From Chloroflexota bacterium (GTDB lineage Bacteria; Chloroflexota; Dehalococcoidia; SAR202; UBA11138): a DNA stretch of 9,601 bases. The stretch is from contig JADFHV010000064.1 of assembly GCA_022566975.1 (NCBI GenBank), forward strand, positions 1 to 9,601, written 5' to 3'. Made by a program: the position numbers and the translations under genes. Positions 1-5,560 of the stretch are shown piece by piece; position 1 is the first letter of the stretch; each line of letters begins with the position of its first letter. Under the pieces are notes generated by a model that had not been told where the DNA came from, searched no databases, and saw only the letters and a list, made by a program, of their open reading frames with translations.

Positions 1-1
1 C

Positions 2-565
2 AACTCCCATGGATTCCGCCATTTGAATAAACTTGGGGACGATGAAGACCGCAAGGACCGGAAGCACTATCCCCCCGCTTACGAAAACCAATCCGAATCC
101 CATGAGTACGAGGTAATGAAGAGCCCCTCGCACCCGGGAGGCGGCATCGGTGAGGGTCTTCCGGCAGGCCGGCAGCACGGCGCCGGGTTGGCCGATGGTT
201 TCGCCGGCCGCCAGCATTTCCGTTACCTGTGGGGGCAGGAACCACGGAACCTTCCTCAACGCGCCCGCAAGGCTCATGCCCTGATCCAGGTGGTCAGCGA
301 CCCGGTGCAGGAGGCGTCCCAGGCTGCGCGTGCCCGAATCGGAAAGCCCCACGGCTGTTTCTTCGGGCGCGCGGCCGCGGTGAAGCCCTGCTTCCAGGAT
401 ATGGACGAAGATCAGCGCCCTTTCCTGTCGACGCATGGGCAGCGTGATGAGAAAGTAAAGCAGGAGCACCCAGCTCAATGCCACGATCCAACCGGCAGCC
501 TGCAGGGCCATGTTGCCCCAGACGCCCGCCCCCCATGCGCTGCTCAATGCTTCAAATGCCATCAT
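2..565 (-). CDS. Type II secretion system F-family membrane protein, 3' end missing
   Basis: Membrane platform protein of the GspF/PilC family, which organises the inner-membrane part of type II secretion or type IV pilus machines. The reading frame starts at an ATG at 565-563 that overlaps the TGA of the preceding gene (ATGA), with a second ATG right after it. It stays open for 188 codons to the left edge, so the C-terminus is outside the window. Visible parts: a hydrophobic segment at about residues 21-43; a helical F domain at about 49-150, with the family's glycine-glutamate turn seen as AAGETIG near 119-125 and a FLPPQ stretch near 109-113 before it; and a second long hydrophobic segment at about 150-180 ending in VPKF, as GspF proteins often do. 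The preceding gene's C-terminus is also F-like, so this is a tandem F pair, probably one complex. The subtype (secretion versus pilus) cannot be decided here. Confidence 0.75.
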   Translation of the reverse strand, partial: MMAFEALSSAWGAGVWGNMALQAAGWIVALSWVLLLYFLITLPMRRQERALIFVHILEAGLHRGRAPEETAVGLSDSGTRSLGRLLHRVADHLDQGMSLAGALRKVPWFLPPQVTEMLAAGETIGQPGAVLPACRKTLTDAASRVRGALHYLVLMGFGLVFVSGGIVLPVLAVFIVPKFIQMAESMGV

Positions 566-1239
566 GAGTATTCAGCCAGGTGATCCAGCATGTCTCCCAA
601 GAACATCATCACGGAAGAAAACTGGCCCAGCACCACCACGCCGAGCACAACGATGCTGAGCGGCAGCGCCGCATACAGGAGCATCTCGAAGCGCTGTGCA
701 GCGCGCTGACGATAGACCTCTGCCGCCTGGGCGAAACCGCCGGCCAGGTCTTCTTCACTGCTGTCGACCAGCCAGATGAACATGGGCGGGAACGCGCGGC
801 TGTCGGCGGCGAGATCGGAAAAGCGGATGTAGCCATCGCTCAGCCGCCGGCGCCAGAGGGCCAGTTCCGTGCCCGCCCGTGAGCCGGTCTCCGCGGCCTG
901 GACCATCCCGAGCGCCTCATCGAGGGCGTGTCGCAGGTCGTGGCCGGCCGACTGCGTGGCGAAGTCCAGGACGGTGGTCGTCCCGCCGTAGATGGCGGCC
1001 CGAGACACGGGCTCCGCCCCGGAGCGCTCGGGCTGGTGCCGGTCGCCGATGTGGGCGTGGGGCTCGATGCCTCCCGGGACCACGATCTTGCCGGAGGCAT
1101 CGATCACCCGAGCACCCTCAGTCCCGATGGCCCCGGGCTCCGTTACGGCCACAATCGTCTCACCCTGCACCACCACGTCCCAATTGCCGACGCCCGCGGG
1201 CGTTACGACCTGCCCGCCGCGGATAGTCAGGTCTGCCAT
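562..1239 (-). CDS. Chimeric ORF: dihydropyrimidinase N-terminus joined in frame to a GspF-like C-terminus
   Basis: Residues 1-105 are the start of a dihydropyrimidinase/D-hydantoinase (amidohydrolase superfamily, cyclic ureide hydrolysis): the beta-rich opening MADLTIRGGQ, the VPGGIEPHAH segment with metal-ligand histidines at 61 and 63, and YGGTTTVLDFA at 84-94. A full enzyme has about 450-480 residues. The carboxylated lysine, later histidines and catalytic aspartate are absent, so hydantoinase activity is not expected. From about residue 105-112 the protein becomes F-family secretion protein: a SDGYIRFSDLA helix, AFPPMFIWLVD at 149-159 followed by SSEEDLAGG (the GExSG-like turn), then a transmembrane helix at about 186-206. 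The start is supported by GGGGAG 5 nt upstream, and the gap from the GYD stop is 1 nt. This is either an assembly misjoin or a real deletion fusion. The two halves are confidently different families; the nature of the join is uncertain. Confidence 0.8.
   Translation of the reverse strand: MADLTIRGGQVVTPAGVGNWDVVVQGETIVAVTEPGAIGTEGARVIDASGKIVVPGGIEPHAHIGDRHQPERSGAEPVSRAAIYGGTTTVLDFATQSAGHDLRHALDEALGMVQAAETGSRAGTELALWRRRLSDGYIRFSDLAADSRAFPPMFIWLVDSSEEDLAGGFAQAAEVYRQRAAQRFEMLLYAALPLSIVVLGVVVLGQFSSVMMFLGDMLDHLAEYS
903..930 (-). other. Inferred junction between dihydropyrimidinase and GspF-like sequence
   Basis: Codons for about residues 104-112 (HALDEALGM) fit either family: amidohydrolases have an HDLRHALDEA-like helix after the LDFA strand, and F proteins have a PLxEAL-type helix opening their first domain. 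Family identity changes across this stretch without a frameshift or stop. The exact breakpoint cannot be fixed from sequence alone, and short shared sequence at the join would explain the intact frame. Confidence 0.55.
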
Positions 1240-1240
1240 G

Positions 1241-1567
1241 TCAGCTCCCCGGGGGCTTGTAGCTGGAGCCGCCGGCCTTGCGCATCGCCTCCATACCCTC
1301 CTCGATAGTCATCAGCGGAGTGGTATTGATCGCTTTGACCCCCCCGCCGGCAGAGGCCGCCAGCGAGAACGCCGCCGCGCTTTGATTGTCGGGGAACTGT
1401 ATGGTGGCGACGATGTCGTACTCGCCGAACATGTAGTAAGCGCTCTCGATCTTGCCGCCCAGTCCCTCAACCGCAGACCTCAGCTGCTCGATCCGGTTCC
1501 CGGGAGCTTTGATCTGGGTTGCCCACGCCTCACTCGTGTACGCCGCCTGCAACAGATAATATGGCAT
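1241..1567 (-). CDS. GYD-domain protein
   Basis: Small ferredoxin-fold protein of the GYD family (108 residues from the chosen start), a group of stand-alone alpha/beta domains with no firmly known reaction. The opening MPYYLLQAAYTSEAW matches the usual beta-strand start followed by a helix. Residues 47-53 (FGEYDIV) carry the G-x-YD signature that names the family, and an alternating hydrophobic strand (ATIQF) follows. An in-frame ATG exists 15 nt upstream at 1582, but a strong GGGGAGGT lies between the two ATGs, ending 6 nt before the ATG at 1567-1565, so the downstream start is preferred. It sits 1 nt upstream of the dihydropyrimidinase fragment and downstream of the dehydrogenase, implying co-transcription. 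The role is probably accessory to a metabolic enzyme; this is inference only. Confidence 0.85.
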   Translation of the reverse strand: MPYYLLQAAYTSEAWATQIKAPGNRIEQLRSAVEGLGGKIESAYYMFGEYDIVATIQFPDNQSAAAFSLAASAGGGVKAINTTPLMTIEEGMEAMRKAGGSSYKPPGS

Positions 1568-1572
1568 CGAAG

Positions 1573-1580
1573 ACCTCCCC
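1573..1580 (-). promoter_or_regulatory. Shine-Dalgarno site fixing the GYD gene start
   Basis: GGGGAGGT on the minus strand, with a 6-nt spacer (TCTTCG) to the ATG at 1567-1565. It would lie inside the coding sequence if translation began at the upstream ATG (1582-1580), so it argues for the shorter protein. Confidence 0.75.
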
Positions 1581-1644
1581 ATGGACCTTCCAAGTCACCG
1601 CGCCGCTGTCGACGCCGTGAGGGTAGTTTGAAGAGAAGGACGTG

Positions 1645-2715
1645 TCAAGCCGGGCCCAGCGCCTCGACAATCGCGTCGCCCACCGCCGACGTAGTGGAGG
1701 TGCCACCCAGGTCCGGCGTCAGCGTCTCGCCCTCGGCCAGCACCGCAAGCGTAGTCTTCTCGACCGCGTCGGCGGCCTCATCCTCTCCCAGATGGCGCAG
1801 CATCATGGCGCCGGACATGATGGCGGCCATGGGGTTGGCGATGCCCCTGCCAGCGATGTCGGGCGCGCTCCCGTGTACCGGCTCGAACATGGAGGGGAAC
1901 CGCCGCTGCGGGTCGATGTTCCCGCTGGCGGCCAGGCCCATGCTGCCGGTGATGATGGCGCCGATATCCGTCAGGATGTCGCCGAAGAGGTTGCTGGCCA
2001 CAACCACGTCGAAGGACTCCGGACGCCGGACGAAGTCCATGCACGCAGCGTCCACCAGCAGCGACTGGGTCTCCACGTCCGGGTATCGAGAGGCGACGGC
2101 CTCGAAGGCCCGGTCCCAGACGACCATGCCGTAGCCCTGGGCGTTGGACTTGGTGACCGACGTGACGTGACGCCTCTTGTCGCGCCTGCGGGCCAACTCG
2201 AAGGCGTACTCGATCACCCGCTCGCATCCCTTGCGCGTAAAGACGCCGACCTGCACGCCCACCTCCTCCGGAAATCCCGCGTACTGGAACCCGCCAACGT
2301 TGGCGTACTCGCCCTCCGTGTTCTCCCGTATCACGACCATGTCGATGTCCCAGGGCGCCTTGTCCCGCAGTGGCGACGTGACCCCGGGATAGAGGACGCT
2401 TGGCCGCTCGCACACGTACTGGTCGAAGGTGCGCCGGATCGGGAGCAGCAGACCGTTCAGGGTCACGTGGTCCTGGATGTCCGGGTGGCCCACTGCCCCG
2501 AGGTATATGGCGTCGAATTTCGCCAGCGTGTCCAGGGCGTCGTCGGGCATCATCAGGCCCTCACGGAGGTAGCGTTCCGAGCTCCAGGGCAGCTCGGTGA
2601 AGCGCCACGACACGTCGTAGGACGGACCGACGGCCTCAAGCACCTTGAGTCCTTCCTCGATGACCTCGACGCCGATGCCGTCGCCGCGGATCACGGCGAC
2701 CTTGTATTCAGCCAT
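1645..2715 (-). CDS. Tartrate/D-malate dehydrogenase-type NAD-dependent beta-decarboxylating dehydrogenase
   Basis: Member of the isocitrate/isopropylmalate dehydrogenase superfamily (356 residues, normal length). These cytoplasmic enzymes oxidise a 2-hydroxy acid with NAD and decarboxylate it. The opening YKVAVIRGDGIG is typical. FTELPWSSERYL (39-50), FDAIYLGAVGHPD (67-79) and FDQYVCERP (97-105) resemble the tartrate dehydrogenase/decarboxylase and D-malate dehydrogenase branch (TtuC/DmlA-like) more than LeuB or Icd. Catalytic-type residues are Tyr137 (NTEGEYANVG) and Lys189 (SVTKSNAQG); Asp222, Asp246 and Asp250 are the expected metal ligands, the last two within NLFGDILTDIGA (242-253). The cofactor loop is FEPVHGSAPDIAG (277-289). 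The start is supported by GAGGAG 6 nt upstream. It begins 3 nt after the ATPase stop, so it is in the same operon. The true substrate (tartrate, D-malate or isopropylmalate) is not settled by sequence. Confidence 0.92.
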   Translation of the reverse strand: MAEYKVAVIRGDGIGVEVIEEGLKVLEAVGPSYDVSWRFTELPWSSERYLREGLMMPDDALDTLAKFDAIYLGAVGHPDIQDHVTLNGLLLPIRRTFDQYVCERPSVLYPGVTSPLRDKAPWDIDMVVIRENTEGEYANVGGFQYAGFPEEVGVQVGVFTRKGCERVIEYAFELARRRDKRRHVTSVTKSNAQGYGMVVWDRAFEAVASRYPDVETQSLLVDAACMDFVRRPESFDVVVASNLFGDILTDIGAIITGSMGLAASGNIDPQRRFPSMFEPVHGSAPDIAGRGIANPMAAIMSGAMMLRHLGEDEAADAVEKTTLAVLAEGETLTPDLGGTSTTSAVGDAIVEALGPA

Positions 2716-2718
2716 CTT

Positions 2719-3303
2719 CTACTCCTCGGGACGTGTAGGGGCACGGCATGCCGTGCCTCTACGTTTCGGAGCCATCAGCCTGTCCAACCAGTGTTCCGCT
2801 TCGCGGGGGGAGTGGAGCCTCACCATCTCCAGGTGTGCGTACTCAGGCCGCTGGACCAGCGCCGGATAGTCCCGCCTCCGTCGCGGGTGGCTCTTGAGCC
2901 CCCACAGGAACAGGGACTCGCGGCTCAGAAACGCCACTCTGAAGCTCTCGCGGTTGCCGTTCCACAGCTCCTCTCGTGTGAAACAGCGGCGAAGTGTCCT
3001 CAAGAGCAGCCGCCACATGGCTGTCCTGAGGGGATAGTCGAGCCAGACGATCATCTGCGCCCGCGGCCATACGATGTCGCGGACCAGACTGTAGTTACCG
3101 TCGGCAACCCACGCCTCTCCCCACAGAGCAAGCGACACCCGGTCGCGGAAGATGTCGTCCGGGGTCTCGGTCCAGTTGGCGCCCCACCGGATGGCGTCCA
3201 GCTCAACGTGCGGGATGCCCAGCCGCTCGGAGATCCGGCGGGCGAGCGCAGTCTTTCCCGACCCGGTGTTGCCCACAACGTTGATACGACGCGCCAGTCC
3301 CAT
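2719..3303 (-). CDS. P-loop ATPase/kinase-like protein (adenylate kinase- or topology modulation-like)
   Basis: Small nucleotide-binding protein of 194 residues. The first strand and Walker A loop are INVVGNTGSGKT (7-18), followed by LARRISERLGIPHVELDAIRW, the layout of AAA_17/AAA_18 'topology modulation'-type and adenylate kinase-like proteins. WVADGNYSLVRD (65-76) and MIVWLDYP (84-91) fit the family's central strands, and a basic region (RTAMWRLLLRTLRR) follows. Function is unknown for most members; an NTP-dependent kinase or ATPase is the safe statement. The start is uncertain: ATG at 3303, or GTG at 3315 overlapping the NUDIX stop as GTGA (198 residues). A longer frame from 3438 would add 45 low-complexity residues inside the NUDIX gene and is not believed. 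Odd point: residues 181-190 are encoded by a palindromic repeat. Confidence 0.8.
   Translation of the reverse strand: MGLARRINVVGNTGSGKTALARRISERLGIPHVELDAIRWGANWTETPDDIFRDRVSLALWGEAWVADGNYSLVRDIVWPRAQMIVWLDYPLRTAMWRLLLRTLRRCFTREELWNGNRESFRVAFLSRESLFLWGLKSHPRRRRDYPALVQRPEYAHLEMVRLHSPREAEHWLDRLMAPKRRGTACRAPTRPEE
2722..2727 (-). promoter_or_regulatory. Shine-Dalgarno site of the dehydrogenase gene
   Basis: GAGGAG on the minus strand, formed by the last two glutamate codons of the ATPase gene and followed by its TAG stop; 6 nt separate it from the ATG at 2715-2713. Supports translational linkage of the two genes. Confidence 0.7.
2735..2762. repeat. 28-bp near-perfect palindrome (REP-like hairpin)
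   Basis: An 18-bp perfect palindrome, GGCACGGCATGCCGTGCC (2740-2757), is extended by flanking complementary bases GTAG/CTAC, with one G-T mismatch pair at 2739/2758, giving 14-bp arms without a loop. It lies within the last codons of the ATPase gene, about 20 nt before the dehydrogenase start. It resembles short dispersed palindromes seen between genes in many genomes. There is no T-run after it on either strand, so it does not look like an intrinsic terminator. Only one copy is seen here. Confidence 0.75.
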
Positions 3304-3311
3304 CGCCTGGT

Positions 3312-3791
3312 TCACTCGTGACCCACGACCTCGAAGGCGCGTCGCGCCAATAGCCGAACGTCCTCCGGCGGAGGCACCGAGGCTGCACCCTCCCCCGCCA
3401 GCGGAGACGCCTCGGCCAGCTCCCTCCGGTCCACCCATATCCAGCCGTCCCTGATTGGCTCCGCCGGCCCAACCAGCCGGCAGAAGTAGATCATGTCGAT
3501 GTGTTGGTGGTAGCCATCAACGGGGTCGTGTATGTCCTCGACCATTATGGTGAACGGCACCTGCACCTGGGTCGGGTACTCCAGGTGCAGGCCGGGCCCG
3601 GTGCCTACGACCTCGGCACGGACGCCCGTCTCCTCCTCGATCTCCCTGAGCACTGCCTGCACCGGGTCCTCGTTTTCGTCGATGTGGCCGCCCGGGGGAA
3701 GCCACTCGCGGACCTTGGGGTGCCAGTGTAGCAGCACCCGGTCCTGATGGACCACGAACCCGGTCGCGGTGAAGTGTCGCACAACTGACAT
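3312..3791 (-). CDS. NUDIX hydrolase
   Basis: A 159-residue protein of the NUDIX family, which cleaves nucleoside diphosphates linked to another moiety. The NUDIX box is complete and canonical at residues 35-57: G35, then E41, then R49-E50, E53-E54 and G56 (GHIDENE...REIEEETGV). Before it, ATGFVVHQDRVLLHWHP is the usual first sheet, and WLPPGGH leads into the box. After it, HQHIDMIYFCRL (strand) and GWIWVDRREL complete the fold. Substrate cannot be inferred; a sanitising or nucleotide-sugar role is possible. Its stop overlaps a possible GTG start of the next gene by 4 nt, and it begins 25 nt after the DUF4349 stop, so it sits inside the operon. The pairing with a P-loop kinase-like protein hints at nucleotide metabolism but does not prove it. 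Confidence 0.93.
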   Translation of the reverse strand: MSVVRHFTATGFVVHQDRVLLHWHPKVREWLPPGGHIDENEDPVQAVLREIEEETGVRAEVVGTGPGLHLEYPTQVQVPFTIMVEDIHDPVDGYHQHIDMIYFCRLVGPAEPIRDGWIWVDRRELAEASPLAGEGAASVPPPEDVRLLARRAFEVVGHE

Positions 3792-3816
3792 GGCGAGGCT
3801 GGTCCTTCAGGAAGAC

Positions 3817-5424
3817 CTACTCCGTCCGGCTGGACGAAGAGCGTCGGCGGGACCGCCGCCGCAGGAAGATACCCAGCGCGCCGGCGCCTATCCAGACGGG
3901 GCTGAAGATGGCCGCGAATATGAAGAAGTAGGCCAGCCCTATCCCTACGCCGGACAGCGCCCTCACCGCGGTCTTACCGGTGTCGCTGGCGCTCCAACCC
4001 GATATCGCCCACCCCTCCGACTCCGTTACCAGCACGTTGACGGAGTCTAACGCCTCGACCTCTCCAGCGTCGCTCTGGGCGGTAATGGTCAGCCTGGCGG
4101 TATAGGAGAACGGACGGTGGTCGACGTATGCGTGTATCACGCTCGCCTGTGTGAGGTTATCGCTCAGCGAGCCGGTGATGGGCGCTGTGCCGTCGCCGAA
4201 CTCCCATTTGAACCTGAGCTCTCTGAGACCCTCGGGCCGGGTGAACGACCCGACGAACTCTATCTCGTCGTCTTCTTCCACCACCCGGTCTCTTCCGGCG
4301 AAGACCTCGATGGCCGGTATCTTGGTGACGGTGGCGACCACCGTGTCCTCGCCCTCGGCAACACTGGACTCCCCTGTTCCGGTCATCTTGACCTCCACGA
4401 TATACGGCGAGTCCCGGTCGTCGCTGTACACATGTGTCACTGTGGCGGTGATCCGGGTACCGTCCTCCAGGGTGGGCGCCGTCCGGTCGCTCGTCACGGG
4501 CGGGGTCCCGTCCCCGAAATCCCATGTGAAGATGAAGTCTTCGGTCTCCTCAGGCGGCCTGAAGGTCGCCCTGAACCTGGCGAATTGGCCCACGCTGAAG
4601 GTCTGGTCCGGTCCGGCATCCACGCGCATGTCGATTGGCGCGAGCCGGACCGAGACGTTTACCAGGGAGAACGCGGACGTCTGCTCCAGGAACTGGATAC
4701 GGCCCCTCAGTCGCTCGATCTCCTCCTGCACACGCGTCAGCTCGGTCTGGACCTTGAGGGCGTCCTCGACCTTCTCCGCTCTGTCGAGAAGCCTCACCAG
4801 GGCTCCCTGGGTGGCCTCCAGATTGGTCAGGCGCGCGGTCAGGTCGACGTATTCGTCGGTTACGTCCCTGCTGGATGTGACCTCTGCATCGACCTCCACC
4901 GCCATTTCCCGCAGGCGGAGGACGGTCTCGTCGAGCCTCTCAGCCGGCACCCGGACCGAGATGAAGGCAGCGTGCTTGCGACTCCTGTCCGATGACACGA
5001 CCCAACCGCCAAACTCTCGGGCAAGGCCGGCAACGCTGTCGAGCGTCGTCGATACGTCAGTCACCACCAGCTCCATGTCGACGGTACGGACGATAATGCG
5101 CTGCTGGGAGACGAGCGCGACATCGAATTCGGTCAGCCCTTCCCCCGGCGCGCCTTTAGATTCAGCCGCAGGTGCCGCGGCGGCCGCGGGAGCTGTCAGC
5201 GCGGCGGGCGCAGGCGTGGGCATAGCATAAGTTGCTGGTGGTGCCGGGGCGACCGCGGCTTCGGCTCTTGCCGCGGGCGCGACCGCAGCGCCTTCCGAGG
5301 GAAACTCCACACGCTCCGATGCGGCAAACGACGCGTCGTCGGACGAGCTACGCCCGCAGGCGGCCAGCAACAGCAAGACCGCCAACCCCAATGGTATTAA
5401 CGCCAGTCTCATCGCGTGAATCAT
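3817..5424 (-). CDS. DUF4349 lipoprotein with two inserted PKD domains and a C-terminal membrane helix
   Basis: Predicted surface lipoprotein of 535 residues. A signal peptide is followed by a lipobox (LAAC, Cys23) and an Ala/Pro-rich linker at about 40-95. Residues about 105-262 match DUF4349: VSQQRIIVRTVDMELVVTD, then REFGGWVVSSD (136-146), the strand FISVRVPAERLDE, the DVTDEYVDLTARLTNLEA segment, and a coiled coil at about 200-248 (EKVEDALKVQTEL, QEEIERLRGRI). Two PKD-like beta domains follow at about 268-370 and 372-468, each with a WxFGDGTxP motif (WDFGDGT at 301, WEFGDGT at 407). A transmembrane helix at about 492-520 ends in an Arg-rich tail. Usual DUF4349 proteins are about 270-350 residues and go directly to the membrane helix, so the PKD pair looks inserted. 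The function of DUF4349 is unknown; an envelope-anchored role is inferred. The start is chosen for GGGGAGG at 10 nt spacing; a second ATG lies at 5412. Confidence 0.88.
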   Translation of the reverse strand: MIHAMRLALIPLGLAVLLLLAACGRSSSDDASFAASERVEFPSEGAAVAPAARAEAAVAPAPPATYAMPTPAPAALTAPAAAAAPAAESKGAPGEGLTEFDVALVSQQRIIVRTVDMELVVTDVSTTLDSVAGLAREFGGWVVSSDRSRKHAAFISVRVPAERLDETVLRLREMAVEVDAEVTSSRDVTDEYVDLTARLTNLEATQGALVRLLDRAEKVEDALKVQTELTRVQEEIERLRGRIQFLEQTSAFSLVNVSVRLAPIDMRVDAGPDQTFSVGQFARFRATFRPPEETEDFIFTWDFGDGTPPVTSDRTAPTLEDGTRITATVTHVYSDDRDSPYIVEVKMTGTGESSVAEGEDTVVATVTKIPAIEVFAGRDRVVEEDDEIEFVGSFTRPEGLRELRFKWEFGDGTAPITGSLSDNLTQASVIHAYVDHRPFSYTARLTITAQSDAGEVEALDSVNVLVTESEGWAISGWSASDTGKTAVRALSGVGIGLAYFFIFAAIFSPVWIGAGALGIFLRRRSRRRSSSSRTE

Positions 5425-5434
5425 AGTTAACGGA

Positions 5435-5441
5435 CCTCCCC
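5435..5441 (-). promoter_or_regulatory. Shine-Dalgarno site of the DUF4349 gene
   Basis: GGGGAGG on the minus strand, 10 nt before the ATG at 5424-5422 and 22 nt before the next in-frame ATG, so it favours the first. It lies in the 136-nt gap after the large lipoprotein gene. No convincing -35/-10 pair or terminator hairpin was seen in that gap. Confidence 0.6.
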
Positions 5442-5560
5442 GTTACAAGAATGGCATGGCGAGATTTCGCCCCTGCTCGTATCTAATGACGACACCCATC
5501 CTCTCTTTGTTCCAGCCCGCTCAGACTCACCCGGCCGGACAGGTGTCGAAAGCGGCGCCC

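Noticed and set aside
992..2134. A 380-codon plus-strand frame
   Set aside because: Antisense to GYD, dihydropyrimidinase and dehydrogenase coding sequence; composition (Ser/Arg/Pro-rich) and lack of motifs mark it as a shadow.
1642..3321. A 559-codon open frame on the plus strand
   Set aside because: It lies antisense to the dehydrogenase and ATPase genes, which have clear family motifs. Its translation is rich in His/Arg/Gly/Val with no recognisable domain, as expected for a shadow frame in GC-rich DNA.
3304..3438. 45-residue N-terminal extension of the ATPase
   Set aside because: It would overlap the NUDIX gene by more than 120 nt, is Gly/Arg/Ser low-complexity, and precedes the normal family start just before the first beta strand.
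4117..5230. Overlapping plus-strand frames of 292 and 359 codons
   Set aside because: Both are antisense to the DUF4349/PKD lipoprotein, which has a lipobox, domains and a ribosome site. No motif is seen in the plus-strand translations.
5425..5560. Promoter or terminator in the gap between the two lipoprotein genes
   Set aside because: No hairpin followed by a T-run and no convincing -35/-10 pair at proper spacing on the minus strand; only the ribosome site is supported.
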